From the NCBI GenBank assembly GCA_020635535.1, contig JACJZP010000005.1:62001-126000 (forward strand): a stretch of DNA of 64,000 bases. Reading direction: 5' to 3'. The notes beneath the pieces are model-generated. The model was not told where the DNA came from. It ran no database searches and saw only the letters and a list, made by a program, of their open reading frames with translations. This DNA is from Flavobacteriales bacterium (GTDB taxonomy: Bacteria > Bacteroidota > Bacteroidia > UBA10329). This document shows, piece after piece, positions 54,181 to 63,467 of this stretch. Both the position numbers and the translations under genes were made by a program. The stretch's first letter is position 1. Each line of letters starts with the position of its first letter.

Positions 54181-55594
54181 ACTGCTCATTAAAATTTACC
54201 AGATACAATTTCTCTGAAGCGCGTGTAATGGCGGTGTAAAGCCATCGGATGTATTCCGTTCCGAGCATTTCTGCCGTAATATATCCTTGGTCTACAAACA
54301 CCGCAGGCCACTGTCCGCCCTGCGCTTTATGGCAGGTTATGGCATACCCGAACTTGATCTGTAGTGCATTGAGATACGGGTCTTCGGCAATCTTTTTGGC
54401 CTGTTCAGATGGAGTTGGAATATCTGCGTAGCTCATACAAACGGAGTTGTAGAGTTGCTCAAAATCAGCTTCAGGCAAAGCTGGAGCTTCCGTATGCAGC
54501 GTGTTCAAAAGTAGCTTCACATCCAACGAATCCTCATTCGGATAATCCATTAGGCGAATGGTGGCATTGGCGAATCTGAAACCATGCATTTCTTCCAATG
54601 AACCAAGCCGCATAATTTCCACAAGGTCGCCATTTGCAATAAAGCCTGCGCCTGAACCTTTTGGTAACCAGTAATAATTGTTTCGCACCACCATCAGCTT
54701 ATCGCCCGAGGCAATTTCATCTTCCATGTACTTGATGCGCATCCTTATCTGCTGGTTAAATTGATTGGCGCTTTTATTTGAGCGTGTAATTACCATAGCG
54801 CAGTCCTCACCGTAAAACCCATAAGCATGGTTGAGTTCGTCTTCGAGTTCAGTCATTTCAATGACCTTGATGTCTGGGAAATTGACCTGAAGCCTAACAT
54901 CGGAGATACCCGAAATAAGGAGGTTTCTGAGTTCTGTGGCATTGAAGAGAATGCCCGATTCGGCATCTTGGCGCACCACTTCGCGCAGTTCGTGCTGCAT
55001 ATCTGGATGGAAATCGAAGTTGAGCTGCAATACTTTGCTGTCGAGGGCAGGGCTATCCACCGAACCAACAGGTGGAAGCTGTGCGGTATCACCTATAATT
55101 ATCAATTTGCAGTCTTTTCCGTCTTCCAAGAATTTCATCAGATCTGAGAGAAGGTTCTTGGATTGAATTCTACCCGAACCCGCATCGCGCGATAGCGATA
55201 TCATGGAAGCCTCATCAACTATTATCACGGCTTTCTTGCCTCGGTTCTTTCGCAGTGCAAAACGCAAATTCCCAAACTCATCTGTGGTTATCTGATAGAT
55301 GAATTTATGAACAGTGAATGCCCTTTGATGCGTGTATGCAGCAAGTACTTTTGCCGCCCTTCCTGTTGGGGCAAGAAGGGCGTATTTCCTGTTCATGCTC
55401 TTCAGCGTTTTTACCACGCTTATCACCATGGATGTTTTGCCTGTTCCCGCGTATCCACGTAGCAGAAACACCTTGCCTTTGTCTTTCTCGGTTAGAAACT
55501 CAGAAAGCCTATAAACAAAACCCTCTTGTCCAGTGGTTGGCTTGAACGGAAGTTCGGCAATTAACTGGTCATATGCAGTTTTGGCAGTTTCCAA
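54167..55594 (-). CDS. RecD-like superfamily 1 DNA helicase
   Basis: 475 aa. Walker A GYAGTGKTS (47-55), motif Ia LLAPTGRAAKVLA, Walker B IIVDEASM (124-131), motif III IIIGDTAQLPPVGS, and C-terminal UvrD_C_2-type region with YAITCHKAQGGQWPAVFVD and WLYTAITRASEKLYLVNF. Resembles stand-alone RecD/Dda-type 5'-3' helicases; no RecB or RecC is nearby, so it acts alone in DNA repair or replication. Short compared with RecD2 (about 720-800 aa), lacking the N-terminal extension. Confidence 0.92.
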   Translation of the reverse strand: METAKTAYDQLIAELPFKPTTGQEGFVYRLSEFLTEKDKGKVFLLRGYAGTGKTSMVISVVKTLKSMNRKYALLAPTGRAAKVLAAYTHQRAFTVHKFIYQITTDEFGNLRFALRKNRGKKAVIIVDEASMISLSRDAGSGRIQSKNLLSDLMKFLEDGKDCKLIIIGDTAQLPPVGSVDSPALDSKVLQLNFDFHPDMQHELREVVRQDAESGILFNATELRNLLISGISDVRLQVNFPDIKVIEMTELEDELNHAYGFYGEDCAMVITRSNKSANQFNQQIRMRIKYMEDEIASGDKLMVVRNNYYWLPKGSGAGFIANGDLVEIMRLGSLEEMHGFRFANATIRLMDYPNEDSLDVKLLLNTLHTEAPALPEADFEQLYNSVCMSYADIPTPSEQAKKIAEDPYLNALQIKFGYAITCHKAQGGQWPAVFVDQGYITAEMLGTEYIRWLYTAITRASEKLYLVNFNEQFIEQ

Positions 55595-55704
55595 TTGGTC
55601 GGCAAAATCAATGGGTTTGAAGGAACGAAATTTCCCGCTGTCGAAGTAGGTTGTTGTTCATCGGAAAGTTAAAACCATAAAATATGTCTCGCGTAAGATG
55701 AAAT

Positions 55705-56595
55705 ATGAATCAGCAAATCGGAAAATTGATGAGGGCATGTGGAGTGTTTATTTCGATACTGAGTTTCATTTCAGGTGTTTCAGCTCAGAATGTGGGGATT
55801 GGCATTGACTCCTTTACACCTGATGGCAGTGCTATTCTGGAGTTGAGAAGCACCACTTCCGGTCTCCTTTTGCCAAGAATGACGCAGGAGGAACGTGATC
55901 TGATCTCAAGTCCTGCTCTTGGTCTTATGGTCTTCCAGAAAGACAATTCACGGGGGTTCTATTACTATGATGGCTCAATGTGGCAAACATTCGGGGCATC
56001 AGACAATTTTGGGGATCACATTGCTCAAGAGAACATTGAGCTTGCGGGTTATTGGTTGAGCAATGATGGGGATGATGAGGGAATTCATGTTTCAAACAAT
56101 GGTAATGTTGGAATTGGAGTTGCGAATCCAACGGCCCAATTCCAGACGAGTGGAGTGGTGGTACATGAGAGCTTGGCGGGAAGTGGAACAAGAATGGTAG
56201 TGGTGGATGAAGACGGAACCTTATCTACACAGTCCATTCCTTCTGTTGTACCTACTTCGAGAAGTTCATCAACAGGTCATTCCATTAATTCGGCATCGTA
56301 TTCTGGAGGCAACAGTGTTCTAAATGATATAACATTGGAGGATATTCCGGCCGGGACATACCTTGTTCAGTATAGTTTGGTGTTTTCAGGCAATTCTGAA
56401 GGCTCTTTCATTGTGCAAGCTGGAGGTTCAAACGTAGCTGTTTCTGAACGGGCGGAGGCAACGGGAAATGTAAGTGGTATGGCAGTGGTAACTTTAGGTT
56501 CCACTGGTGACATTCGGTTACTTGGTAGAAAAACAACTGGAGGCTCCGGTTTTACCGTAACGCACAGAACTTTAACAGCTGTGGCCACTAATTGA
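55705..56595 (+). CDS. Secreted tail-fibre-like / C1q-TNF-like surface protein
   Basis: 296 aa. Signal peptide about 1-27 (ends GVSAQ). Then the widespread Bacteroidota opening NVGIGIDSFTPDGSAILELRSTTSGLLLPRMT, found in many exported proteins with tail-fibre-like repeats; a second partial copy (NGNVGIGVANPTAQFQTSGVV) lies at about 131-151. The last 100 residues are beta-rich, like a small C1q/TNF-type trimerising head (LEDIPAGTYLVQYSLVFSGNSEGSFIVQ). No sorting tail is recognised. Probably an exported surface protein; function unknown. Confidence 0.75.
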   Translation: MNQQIGKLMRACGVFISILSFISGVSAQNVGIGIDSFTPDGSAILELRSTTSGLLLPRMTQEERDLISSPALGLMVFQKDNSRGFYYYDGSMWQTFGASDNFGDHIAQENIELAGYWLSNDGDDEGIHVSNNGNVGIGVANPTAQFQTSGVVVHESLAGSGTRMVVVDEDGTLSTQSIPSVVPTSRSSSTGHSINSASYSGGNSVLNDITLEDIPAGTYLVQYSLVFSGNSEGSFIVQAGGSNVAVSERAEATGNVSGMAVVTLGSTGDIRLLGRKTTGGSGFTVTHRTLTAVATN

Positions 56596-56633
56596 TTCGG
56601 TATTGATCGGCCTTTAGTATTTTCATATCCGCC

Positions 56634-56870
56634 ATGTGGATAGAGAAAGATGACCAGTTGATCGGAACGTTTGAGTTCAACGACTTTATCGAAGCTTTTG
56701 CATTCATGACAGAGGTTGCAATGGTTGCCGAAAAGTTGAATCATCATCCTAATTGGACCAACGTGTACAATAAAGTTGAAATCCGTTTGAGTACACACGA
56801 TGCAGGAAATGTGGTTACTACCAAAGACCGCGAGCTGGCGTCAATCATAGAAAGTATTTACCACAGATGA
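56634..56870 (+). CDS. phhB: 4a-hydroxytetrahydrobiopterin (pterin carbinolamine) dehydratase family protein
   Basis: 78 aa, shorter than the usual 95-105. The core signature is present: EKLNHHPNWTNVYNKVEIRLSTHDAGNVVTTKD, with the HHP catalytic histidines, the second His and the Asp. The missing N-terminal strand suggests either a minimal version or a start further upstream at a non-ATG codon. Regenerates the pterin cofactor after aromatic hydroxylation, but phenylalanine hydroxylase is not in the window. Overlaps the ABA4-like gene by 4 nt (ATGA). Confidence 0.85.
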   Translation: MWIEKDDQLIGTFEFNDFIEAFAFMTEVAMVAEKLNHHPNWTNVYNKVEIRLSTHDAGNVVTTKDRELASIIESIYHR

Positions 56871-57289
56871 ATTGGGGATTGGTATTCAAGATTGCCAATC
56901 TATCGGTAATACCAGGTTGGCTTTTGCTGGTCTTTTTACCACAGAGCAGAGTGACCAAGGCTTTTGTACATGGGTATGTTTACCCGGTTGTTCTAAGTAT
57001 GTTTTACCTATTCATGTTGGTCACATCATTTGGAGGGGAAGGAGGAATGGATACTCTGCAAAATCTCAAAGCATCATTTCAAAGAGATGAAGTCCTGATT
57101 CTTGGTTGGGTTCATTACCTGGTATTCGATCTTTTCATCGGTGCTTGGATAACCAGAGATGCACATCAAAACAGAATCAAGCATTTTGCCATTGTTCCAT
57201 TGCTGGTTCTAACGCTTTTCGCAGGACCTGTAGGTCTACTTTCGTACTTGACCATTCGGGCAATTCAGGTCAAAAGGTTCACGTTATGA
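56867..57289 (+). CDS. ABA4-like / DUF4281 membrane protein
   Basis: 140 aa with four hydrophobic helices (about 7-24, 35-54, 80-95, 105-130). The conserved block GWVHYLVFDLFIGAWITRDAHQ is the hallmark of the ABA4-like family, named for a plant protein needed for neoxanthin synthesis; bacterial members are uncharacterised and often occur in carotenoid producers. Translationally coupled with the pterin dehydratase (ATGA overlap), a link I cannot explain functionally. Confidence 0.82.
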   Translation: MNWGLVFKIANLSVIPGWLLLVFLPQSRVTKAFVHGYVYPVVLSMFYLFMLVTSFGGEGGMDTLQNLKASFQRDEVLILGWVHYLVFDLFIGAWITRDAHQNRIKHFAIVPLLVLTLFAGPVGLLSYLTIRAIQVKRFTL

Positions 57290-57358
57290 ACAGTTGAAAC
57301 TGTTAGTAAGCGTGCCTTTTTGTTAAAAACACGCGTCAAAACGCCCTTGCTAATAGGC

Positions 57359-57366
57359 TAATTTTG
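57359..57366 (+). promoter_or_regulatory. -7 box upstream of parA
   Basis: TAATTTTG, 22 nt before the parA ATG; no TTG at normal spacing. The identical box, also preceded by GGC, is found before dapB. Confidence 0.42.
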
Positions 57367-57388
57367 TATCCAGAAAAAAGAGGAATAG

Positions 57389-58189
57389 ATGAGTAAGATC
57401 ATAGCTATAGCTAATCAGAAAGGAGGGGTGGGGAAAACCACAACGGCCATCAATTTGGCGGCCAGTTTGGCGGTACTGGAATACAAGGTTCTGTTGGTAG
57501 ATGCCGATCCACAGGCCAATTCAACATCTGGTGTTGGGTTTGACCCACGGAATATCAAAACCAGCGTTTACGAATGCATTATTGGTGAGGCGGAACCGAA
57601 GGATATAATTCTGCACACCGAAACACCGAATTTGGACGTGTTGCCAGCACACATTGATCTGGTAGGTGCCGAGATTGAAATGATCAATCTTCCTAACCGT
57701 GAGATGATGGTGAAGATGGTGCTGAACAAGGTGAAGAACAGCTACGATTTTATTATCATCGATTGTTCACCATCGCTTGGTTTGATCACCGTGAATTGCC
57801 TCACAGCAGCTGATAGCGTGCTGATTCCAATCCAGTGCGAGTATTTTGCTTTGGAGGGTTTGGGCAAGCTTCTGAATACCATCAAGATCGTGCAGGCAAG
57901 ATTGAACCCCGATCTGGAGATGGAAGGCTTGTTGTTGACGATGTATGACCAGCGTCTGAGATTGGCCAATCAGGTGGTAGAAGAGGTGAAAATGCACTTC
58001 CAGCAGTTGGTTTTCGATACCATCATTGCACGTAATACCAAGCTGGGTGAAGCACCGAGTCATGGTAAGACAATAATCATGCACGATGCAGCGTCAAAAG
58101 GAGCTAACAACTACCTGAATTTGGCACGCGAGATTCTGCAGAAAAATGGCATGACCAGACTGAAGGAGAGTGAGAAAATATTAGGTTGA
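57389..58189 (+). CDS. parA: Chromosome partitioning ATPase ParA (Soj)
   Basis: 266 aa. Deviant Walker A KGGVGKTT (11-18), VDADPQANSTSG, IIDCSPSLGLITVNCL and the ParA-family region MYDQRLRLANQVVEEV. Binds DNA with ATP and moves ParB/parS complexes. Its TGA overlaps the parB ATG by one base. Chromosomal type, judging from the housekeeping neighbours. I did not find a parS site (TGTTTCACGTGAAACA-like) in the window. Confidence 0.96.
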   Translation: MSKIIAIANQKGGVGKTTTAINLAASLAVLEYKVLLVDADPQANSTSGVGFDPRNIKTSVYECIIGEAEPKDIILHTETPNLDVLPAHIDLVGAEIEMINLPNREMMVKMVLNKVKNSYDFIIIDCSPSLGLITVNCLTAADSVLIPIQCEYFALEGLGKLLNTIKIVQARLNPDLEMEGLLLTMYDQRLRLANQVVEEVKMHFQQLVFDTIIARNTKLGEAPSHGKTIIMHDAASKGANNYLNLAREILQKNGMTRLKESEKILG

Positions 58190-59070
58190 TGGCGAAGAAA
58201 AGTGCATTGGGCAGAGGTCTCGGAGCCCTGTTGGATAATCCTGCTTCAGAAACCGTTTCCAAGACGGTTATTGAGTCTGATGGAACCACTGGCTCTATCA
58301 ACGAAATCTTAATTGAGCAGATTGAAACGAACCCGTTTCAGCCTCGGTCAAGATTCGATCAAGAGAAGTTGGATGAGCTGGCTGCCTCTATCAGCCAGTT
58401 GGGAATCATTCAACCGCTGACGCTCAGACAGTTAAAGCCCAACAAGTATCAGCTTATTTCTGGAGAGCGGAGATTCCGCGCTTCTCAGTTGGCCGGATTG
58501 AAATCGGTACCTGCTTACGTTCGTGTGGCCAATGATCAGGAAATGCTGGAGATGGCTTTAGTTGAGAACATTCAGCGCGATGATCTTGATGCCATTGAAG
58601 TTGCCATTTCCTACCAGCGGTTGATTGAAGAATGTGACCTGACACAGGAAAAATTGGGAGAGAGAGTTGGTAAGAACCGCTCAACCATTACCAATTATCT
58701 GCGGTTATTGAAATTGCCACCTCAGATTCAAAAGGCCATTATGGATAAGGTGCTTACCATGGGTCATGCTCGGGCAATCATCAATATTGATGATGAGGCG
58801 CAGCAATTGGAACTCTTCAAGCAGATCATTAAAGATGGTCTTTCGGTACGAGCCACTGAGCAGGCTTCAAAATCAGTTAAGAATCGGAAGATTTCAAGTT
58901 CTAAGGAGTTGCCCATAGAGTACAAACGTATTCAAGACAATATCAAAGATCAGTTGAACGCGGAGGTTGGCCTGAAGGTCAATGCCAAAGGAAAAGGAAC
59001 AATTTCCATAGCCTTTGACAATGAAAAGGAGTTGAAGCGCGTTCTCTCCATCCTCGACCTTTGGCCGTAA
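58189..59070 (+). CDS. parB: Chromosome partitioning protein ParB (Spo0J)
   Basis: 293 aa from the ATG at 58189. N-terminal ALGRGLGALL motif that contacts ParA, CTPase/ParB box IETNPFQPRSRFDQEKLDELAASI and LISGERRFRASQLAG (GERR), helix-turn-helix LTQEKLGERVGKNRSTITNYLRLLKLP, and a C-terminal dimerisation domain. Overlaps parA by one base; DUF5683 gene follows 12 nt later. Confidence 0.96.
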   Translation: MAKKSALGRGLGALLDNPASETVSKTVIESDGTTGSINEILIEQIETNPFQPRSRFDQEKLDELAASISQLGIIQPLTLRQLKPNKYQLISGERRFRASQLAGLKSVPAYVRVANDQEMLEMALVENIQRDDLDAIEVAISYQRLIEECDLTQEKLGERVGKNRSTITNYLRLLKLPPQIQKAIMDKVLTMGHARAIINIDDEAQQLELFKQIIKDGLSVRATEQASKSVKNRKISSSKELPIEYKRIQDNIKDQLNAEVGLKVNAKGKGTISIAFDNEKELKRVLSILDLWP

Positions 59071-59082
59071 GACGTTAAACTT

Positions 59083-59667
59083 TTGTTACGAATCAAGACA
59101 TGTGCGTTTCTGCTGCTGTTCATCGCAGCACAACATGTCTTTGGCCAAAAGAAGGCAGAACCAGTGGTCAAATCATCAACCGATACAACAGAAACGGTTG
59201 TCAAGAAGAAAAAGCATTCGCCATTCAGGGCCACAATAATGAGTGCGGCTCTGCCAGGATTAGGGCAGGTTTATAATGGAAAATGGTGGAAGGTCCCTAT
59301 TATCTATGGAGGCTTTGGAGGTCTGATATACAGCTCGGTTTTCAATGATCTGAAGTGCAGAACGTATCGCGATGCGTACTTGATACGGATTGATGATGAC
59401 CCGAATACGACCGATCAATTTGAGGGGAGATACTCCGATGCCAACCTGAGGGAGTTGGTGGACTTTTACCAGCGTAATCGTGATCTTTCGCTCATCTTTA
59501 CGGGAGTTCTTTATGCGCTGAATATCATTGATGCCAGCGTTGATGCTCACCTTAAGGATTTTGATGTAAGTGACGACCTTACGCTGAAGGTAAGACCGAC
59601 CATGCAACCAGTGGGTCCAGCCATGATGCCAACGCCAGCCGTGGCCCTCACCCTCAGACTCAGATAA
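59083..59667 (+). CDS. DUF5683 domain protein
   Basis: 194 aa with a TTG start; only codons after the parB stop are available and no ATG precedes the signal peptide (about 1-21, ends VFGQ). The DUF5683 core is present: KHSPFRATIMSAALPGLGQVYNGKWWKVPIIYGGFGGLIYSSVFN, DFYQRNRDLSLIF and YALNIIDASVDAHLKDFDVSDDL. Probably envelope-located with two or three membrane segments. Often sits between parB and dapB in Bacteroidota; function unknown. Confidence 0.86.
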   Translation: MLRIKTCAFLLLFIAAQHVFGQKKAEPVVKSSTDTTETVVKKKKHSPFRATIMSAALPGLGQVYNGKWWKVPIIYGGFGGLIYSSVFNDLKCRTYRDAYLIRIDDDPNTTDQFEGRYSDANLRELVDFYQRNRDLSLIFTGVLYALNIIDASVDAHLKDFDVSDDLTLKVRPTMQPVGPAMMPTPAVALTLRLR

Positions 59668-59672
59668 AAGGC

Positions 59673-59680
59673 TAATTTTG
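59673..59680 (+). promoter_or_regulatory. -7 box upstream of dapB
   Basis: TAATTTTG, 23 nt before the dapB ATG, same sequence as the box before parA. No TTG at the usual spacing. Confidence 0.38.
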
Positions 59681-59703
59681 CCTCAGACCTACAAGATTCG
59701 AAG

Positions 59704-60444
59704 ATGAAAATTGCCCTTTCTGGTTATGGTAAGATGGGTAAGGAGATTGAGAAGATCGCCTTGGAAAGAGGGCACGAGATTGTCGTCAAATTCAATGACC
59801 CAAACGATTGGGTCGGCAAGGAAAAAGAACTTGCTGAAGCCGATGTGGCCATCGAATTTTCCATGCCTCACAGCGTTGTGAGCAACATCTTCAAATGTTT
59901 TGATGCAAATGTTCCTGTGGTGGTCGGAACAACAGGTTGGTTCGGGCAGTTGGAACATGTGAAAGACGTTTGTCACGAGCACAATCGCTCCATTCTTTAC
60001 GCATCCAATTTCAGTATCGGGGTAAACCTCTTCTTTGAAGTGAATAAGGTGTTGGCCAAGCTCATGAACGATCATGAGGAGTATTCAGTCACGGTTGAGG
60101 AAACACACCACACTGCCAAGTTGGATTCTCCCAGCGGAACAGCCATCAAATTGGCCAATGACATTATCGACAATCTCGACCGCAAGAATCTCTGGGTGAA
60201 TGAGAAAACCGACAAGGACTACGAGTTGGAAATTGTCTCTCACAGAGTGGAGAATGTGCCTGGGACTCACGTGGTCAAGTACGAGTCGGACATTGACGAT
60301 ATTGAGATAGTACACACGGCCAAGAGCCGAGTTGGTTTTGCCAAAGGTGCCGTTGTTGCTGCCGAGTGGCTCACAGATAAAAAAGGTGTTTACACCATGA
60401 GCGACCTCTTAAAGGATGTTAAGTTCGAAGGCTTCGCTAAATAA
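59704..60444 (+). CDS. dapB: 4-hydroxy-tetrahydrodipicolinate reductase
   Basis: 246 aa. N-terminal cofactor motif SGYGKMGKEI, VVVGTTGWFG, YASNFSIGVNLFFEVNK and the catalytic EETHHTAKLDSPSGTA with the His pair and Lys. Catalyses the second committed step to lysine and meso-diaminopimelate, so it supplies cell-wall precursor. It sits between DUF5683 and lepB. Confidence 0.96.
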   Translation: MKIALSGYGKMGKEIEKIALERGHEIVVKFNDPNDWVGKEKELAEADVAIEFSMPHSVVSNIFKCFDANVPVVVGTTGWFGQLEHVKDVCHEHNRSILYASNFSIGVNLFFEVNKVLAKLMNDHEEYSVTVEETHHTAKLDSPSGTAIKLANDIIDNLDRKNLWVNEKTDKDYELEIVSHRVENVPGTHVVKYESDIDDIEIVHTAKSRVGFAKGAVVAAEWLTDKKGVYTMSDLLKDVKFEGFAK

Positions 60445-60471
60445 ATTCACTTTAGATCGGTTACTTCGGGT

Positions 60472-61608
60472 ATGAATTGGAAATTTTGGAAGAAGGATAA
60501 GCCTGCGAAAAAGAAAAAAGGCTTTGTTAGAGAATGGGTTGATGCCATTGTATTTGCCGTTATCGCGGCCACAATCATCAGGTTGTTTCTGATTGAAGCC
60601 TATACAATTCCTACCTCATCTATGGAAAAGTCGCTGCTTATTGGCGATTTCCTGTTTGTGAGCAAGGTGAGTTACGGACCGCGGATTCCGATGACACCTT
60701 TGGCTTTTCCGTTTGCGCATCACACACTTCCTGGCACCAACAGCAAAGCCTATTTGGAGTGGATCAAGTTGCCGTATTACCGGTTACCCGGTTTCGGAGA
60801 TATCGAGAACAATGATGTGGTGGTCTTCAATTATCCGATGGAATCGGATGCTCCATTTAACCGACCGGTTGATAAAAGGGAGAACTACATTAAACGTTGC
60901 GTGGCCATTCCGGGAGATAAGCTGGAAGTAAAAGAAGGTGTGCTTTTCATTAACGATAAGGAAGCCGACAAGCCGGAAAAGATGCAGCATTCCTATAATG
61001 TGAAGACCAATGGAACAGGCTTCAATAAGCTAGTGCTCCGCAAGTTGGACATTACCGAAGGTGGAAGAACTTCCAATCTCGGAGATTTCTCGTTGACCAT
61101 GACAGACGAGGCCAGAGACGAGGTAGAGAAATTGGCCAATGTTCAGGAAGTCAAAGCCTCCCTTGCAGAACCAGGGGCCTATGCAGAGTATATTTTTCCG
61201 AATTCAGATCCGGGACTCCGATCAACCGCAGGTAAAAAATTCTTTTGGAACGTGGACAATTTCGGACCAATCACCATTCCGAAGAAAGGAGAAACCGTTC
61301 AACTCAATAAGGACAATCTTCCGATCTACGAGCGGTTGATCAAGGTTTACGAAGGAAATGACCTGAAAATAGAGGAGAGCCAGATCTACATCAACGGAGT
61401 TGAAACAAGTGAGTACACCTTCAAGATGGATTACTACTTCATGATGGGCGATAACCGACACAACTCTGCCGACAGTCGTTTTTGGGGATTTGTACCTGAA
61501 GACCATATTGTTGGAAAGGCTGTGTTCATCTGGTTGTCCATTGATAAGAATGCAACGAAACTCTCGGAAAGAATCCGTTGGAGAAGGATGTTCAGTCTGA
61601 TTGATTGA
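60472..61608 (+). CDS. lepB: Signal peptidase I
   Basis: 378 aa. One membrane helix (about 22-41) after a Lys-rich cytoplasmic tail. Catalytic Ser50 in IPTSSMEKSLLIGD and catalytic Lys141 in NYIKRCVAIPGDK; C-terminal MGDNRHNSADSRFWGFVPE. A large insertion (about 165-285) between conserved boxes makes it longer than E. coli-type cores, as usual in Bacteroidota. Removes signal peptides from Sec and Tat clients, including the T9SS cargo encoded in this window. Confidence 0.96.
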   Translation: MNWKFWKKDKPAKKKKGFVREWVDAIVFAVIAATIIRLFLIEAYTIPTSSMEKSLLIGDFLFVSKVSYGPRIPMTPLAFPFAHHTLPGTNSKAYLEWIKLPYYRLPGFGDIENNDVVVFNYPMESDAPFNRPVDKRENYIKRCVAIPGDKLEVKEGVLFINDKEADKPEKMQHSYNVKTNGTGFNKLVLRKLDITEGGRTSNLGDFSLTMTDEARDEVEKLANVQEVKASLAEPGAYAEYIFPNSDPGLRSTAGKKFFWNVDNFGPITIPKKGETVQLNKDNLPIYERLIKVYEGNDLKIEESQIYINGVETSEYTFKMDYYFMMGDNRHNSADSRFWGFVPEDHIVGKAVFIWLSIDKNATKLSERIRWRRMFSLID

Positions 61609-61758
61609 TCTGATCAGTTGGCCCGAACCTTTCTTGTGCTCTTACGTTAGTCTCAAGTGGCTGCTTGTGCGGCCTTTCACAAGTTTTAAGAAATCCGATA
61701 CTGATTGCGGCACCATTTTGGCGACTTTAGCGTTGGAAGTGTAGAATTGAACAAGAAG

Positions 61759-63438
61759 ATGATGACCAGAAGATTTGTCACAGCTGTTGCGCTTATTGCA
61801 ACAATAGCTGGAAACGCAGCTGCACAGCGAACCATAAAAGAGGAATACAAACTGAAGTTCGATGATGTTCTCAATCTCATCGAAACCAAGTATGTGGACC
61901 ATCCGGATTACACCGCGCTGGTTGATGAGGCCATTATCGGCATGGTGAAGGAACTTGATCCGCACAGCGAGTACATGACCGCTGAGGAGTATGAGCAGAT
62001 GAATGAGCCGTTGAAGGGGAATTTTGAAGGGATCGGAGTGCAATTCAATATCATTAAAGACACCATTGCCGTGGTTTCGCCCATTTCAGGCGGGCCATCA
62101 GAAAAGCTGGGAATCCGCTCTGGTGATAAGATCGTGGAGATTGAAGACACCGTGGTTGCGGGCATTGGCATCACCAACCGAGATGTAATTGACAAGCTTC
62201 GTGGTGATAAAGGAACCAAGGTTCGCATCAAGATTTACAGAAGGGGAGTTAAGGAATTGATTGCTTACACCATTGAGCGAGATAAGATTCCAATTTTCAG
62301 TGTAGATGCTTCGTACATGCTAACCGAAGACATTGGCTACATCAAGCTGAACCGTTTTGCTCAAACAACCATGGAGGAATTCTATGAGGCACTGGATGAG
62401 CTTGAGCCGCAGGGAATGCAGCATCTGGTACTCGATCTTCGTGGAAATTCAGGTGGTTACTTGAATACGGCTATTCAGCTTTCTGATGAGTTTTTAGCGG
62501 ATAAGGAAATGATCGTTTACACGGAAGGGGTTTCCAACCCGAAACGCGACCATTTGGCCACCAAGGAAGGCCGTTTTGAGAAAGGGAAATTGGTAGTGCT
62601 GATTGATGAAGGTTCTGCTTCTGCAAGCGAGATTGTTTCCGGGGCCATTCAGGATCATGACCGAGGTCTTATCATTGGCCGAAGATCATTCGGTAAGGGA
62701 TTGGTTCAGCGTCCGTTCAAACTGCGTGATGGCTCAACCCTGAAATTGACAACAGCCAGATACTACACGCCTGCTGGCCGATGTATTCAGCGTCCGTATG
62801 AAGAAGGAAATGATGAATACCGCAAGGAAAACCAGCGAAGAAGAGATCATGGAGAGTTCTTCAGCATGGACAGCGTAGAGGTAGATGAGGAGCAAAAATT
62901 CCTTACCGATAACAAGCGGGTTGTATATGGTGGCGGTGGAATATTACCAGATATATTCATTCCGCTTGACACGTCAGAGAATTCGAAATTCCTCACCAAA
63001 CTGCTCAGCAACGGACTGTTCTATCAGTACATCAACGAGTATGTTGATGCCAATCGTGATGAGCTGAACAAGAAGTATCCAGATTACGAGACATTCGAAA
63101 GTAACTTCAATTTGGATGATGGTTTCATGAATGATTTCATTGAGTTCTCGAAGGGCGAGCTTTTCAAGAAATCCAAGGATGAAGAAGAGGGCGACAGCGC
63201 AACCCAAGAGGATGGGGAAGAAGTGAGTGAAACTGCTTCTGACGATGAAATGGTGAAAGAAGGATTGGAGGTTTCTGGTAAGATCATCCGTACCAGATTG
63301 AAAGCCCTTTTGGCAAGAACCCTTTGGCAAACAGAGGCATTCTACCGCGTTTTCAATGCGCAGGATGATGCTGTTAAAACGGCCATTGAATCTATAGACG
63401 ACAAGACCTTTAGGAAAATGAAGTTGTCATACAACTAA
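61759..63438 (+). CDS. S41 family C-terminal processing peptidase (CtpA/Prc type)
   Basis: 559 aa from the ATG at 61759 (the next codon is also ATG). Signal peptide 1-23 (ends NAAAQ). PDZ domain about 84-172, S41 domain after it with LDLRGNSGGYLNTAIQLSDEF, catalytic Ser288 in DEGSASASEI and catalytic Lys313 in RRSFGKGLVQ. The C-terminus is long with an acidic low-complexity stretch (about 470-500). A periplasmic protease that trims C-termini or degrades envelope proteins. 150 nt separate it from lepB; no clear promoter box was found there. Terminator at 63443. Confidence 0.93.
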   Translation: MMTRRFVTAVALIATIAGNAAAQRTIKEEYKLKFDDVLNLIETKYVDHPDYTALVDEAIIGMVKELDPHSEYMTAEEYEQMNEPLKGNFEGIGVQFNIIKDTIAVVSPISGGPSEKLGIRSGDKIVEIEDTVVAGIGITNRDVIDKLRGDKGTKVRIKIYRRGVKELIAYTIERDKIPIFSVDASYMLTEDIGYIKLNRFAQTTMEEFYEALDELEPQGMQHLVLDLRGNSGGYLNTAIQLSDEFLADKEMIVYTEGVSNPKRDHLATKEGRFEKGKLVVLIDEGSASASEIVSGAIQDHDRGLIIGRRSFGKGLVQRPFKLRDGSTLKLTTARYYTPAGRCIQRPYEEGNDEYRKENQRRRDHGEFFSMDSVEVDEEQKFLTDNKRVVYGGGGILPDIFIPLDTSENSKFLTKLLSNGLFYQYINEYVDANRDELNKKYPDYETFESNFNLDDGFMNDFIEFSKGELFKKSKDEEEGDSATQEDGEEVSETASDDEMVKEGLEVSGKIIRTRLKALLARTLWQTEAFYRVFNAQDDAVKTAIESIDDKTFRKMKLSYN

Positions 63439-63442
63439 TAGG

Positions 63443-63467
63443 AAGGCCCGATTATCGGGCCTTTTTT
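63443..63467 (+). terminator. Intrinsic terminator of the S41 peptidase gene
   Basis: AAGGCCCG (63443-63450) pairs with CGGGCCTT (63456-63463), followed by T residues. Confidence 0.85.

Noticed and set aside
57289..57304. Inverted repeat AACAGT-TGAA-ACTGTT near parA as a parS site
   Set aside because: Does not match the 16-nt parS consensus and lies at the end of the ABA4-like gene.
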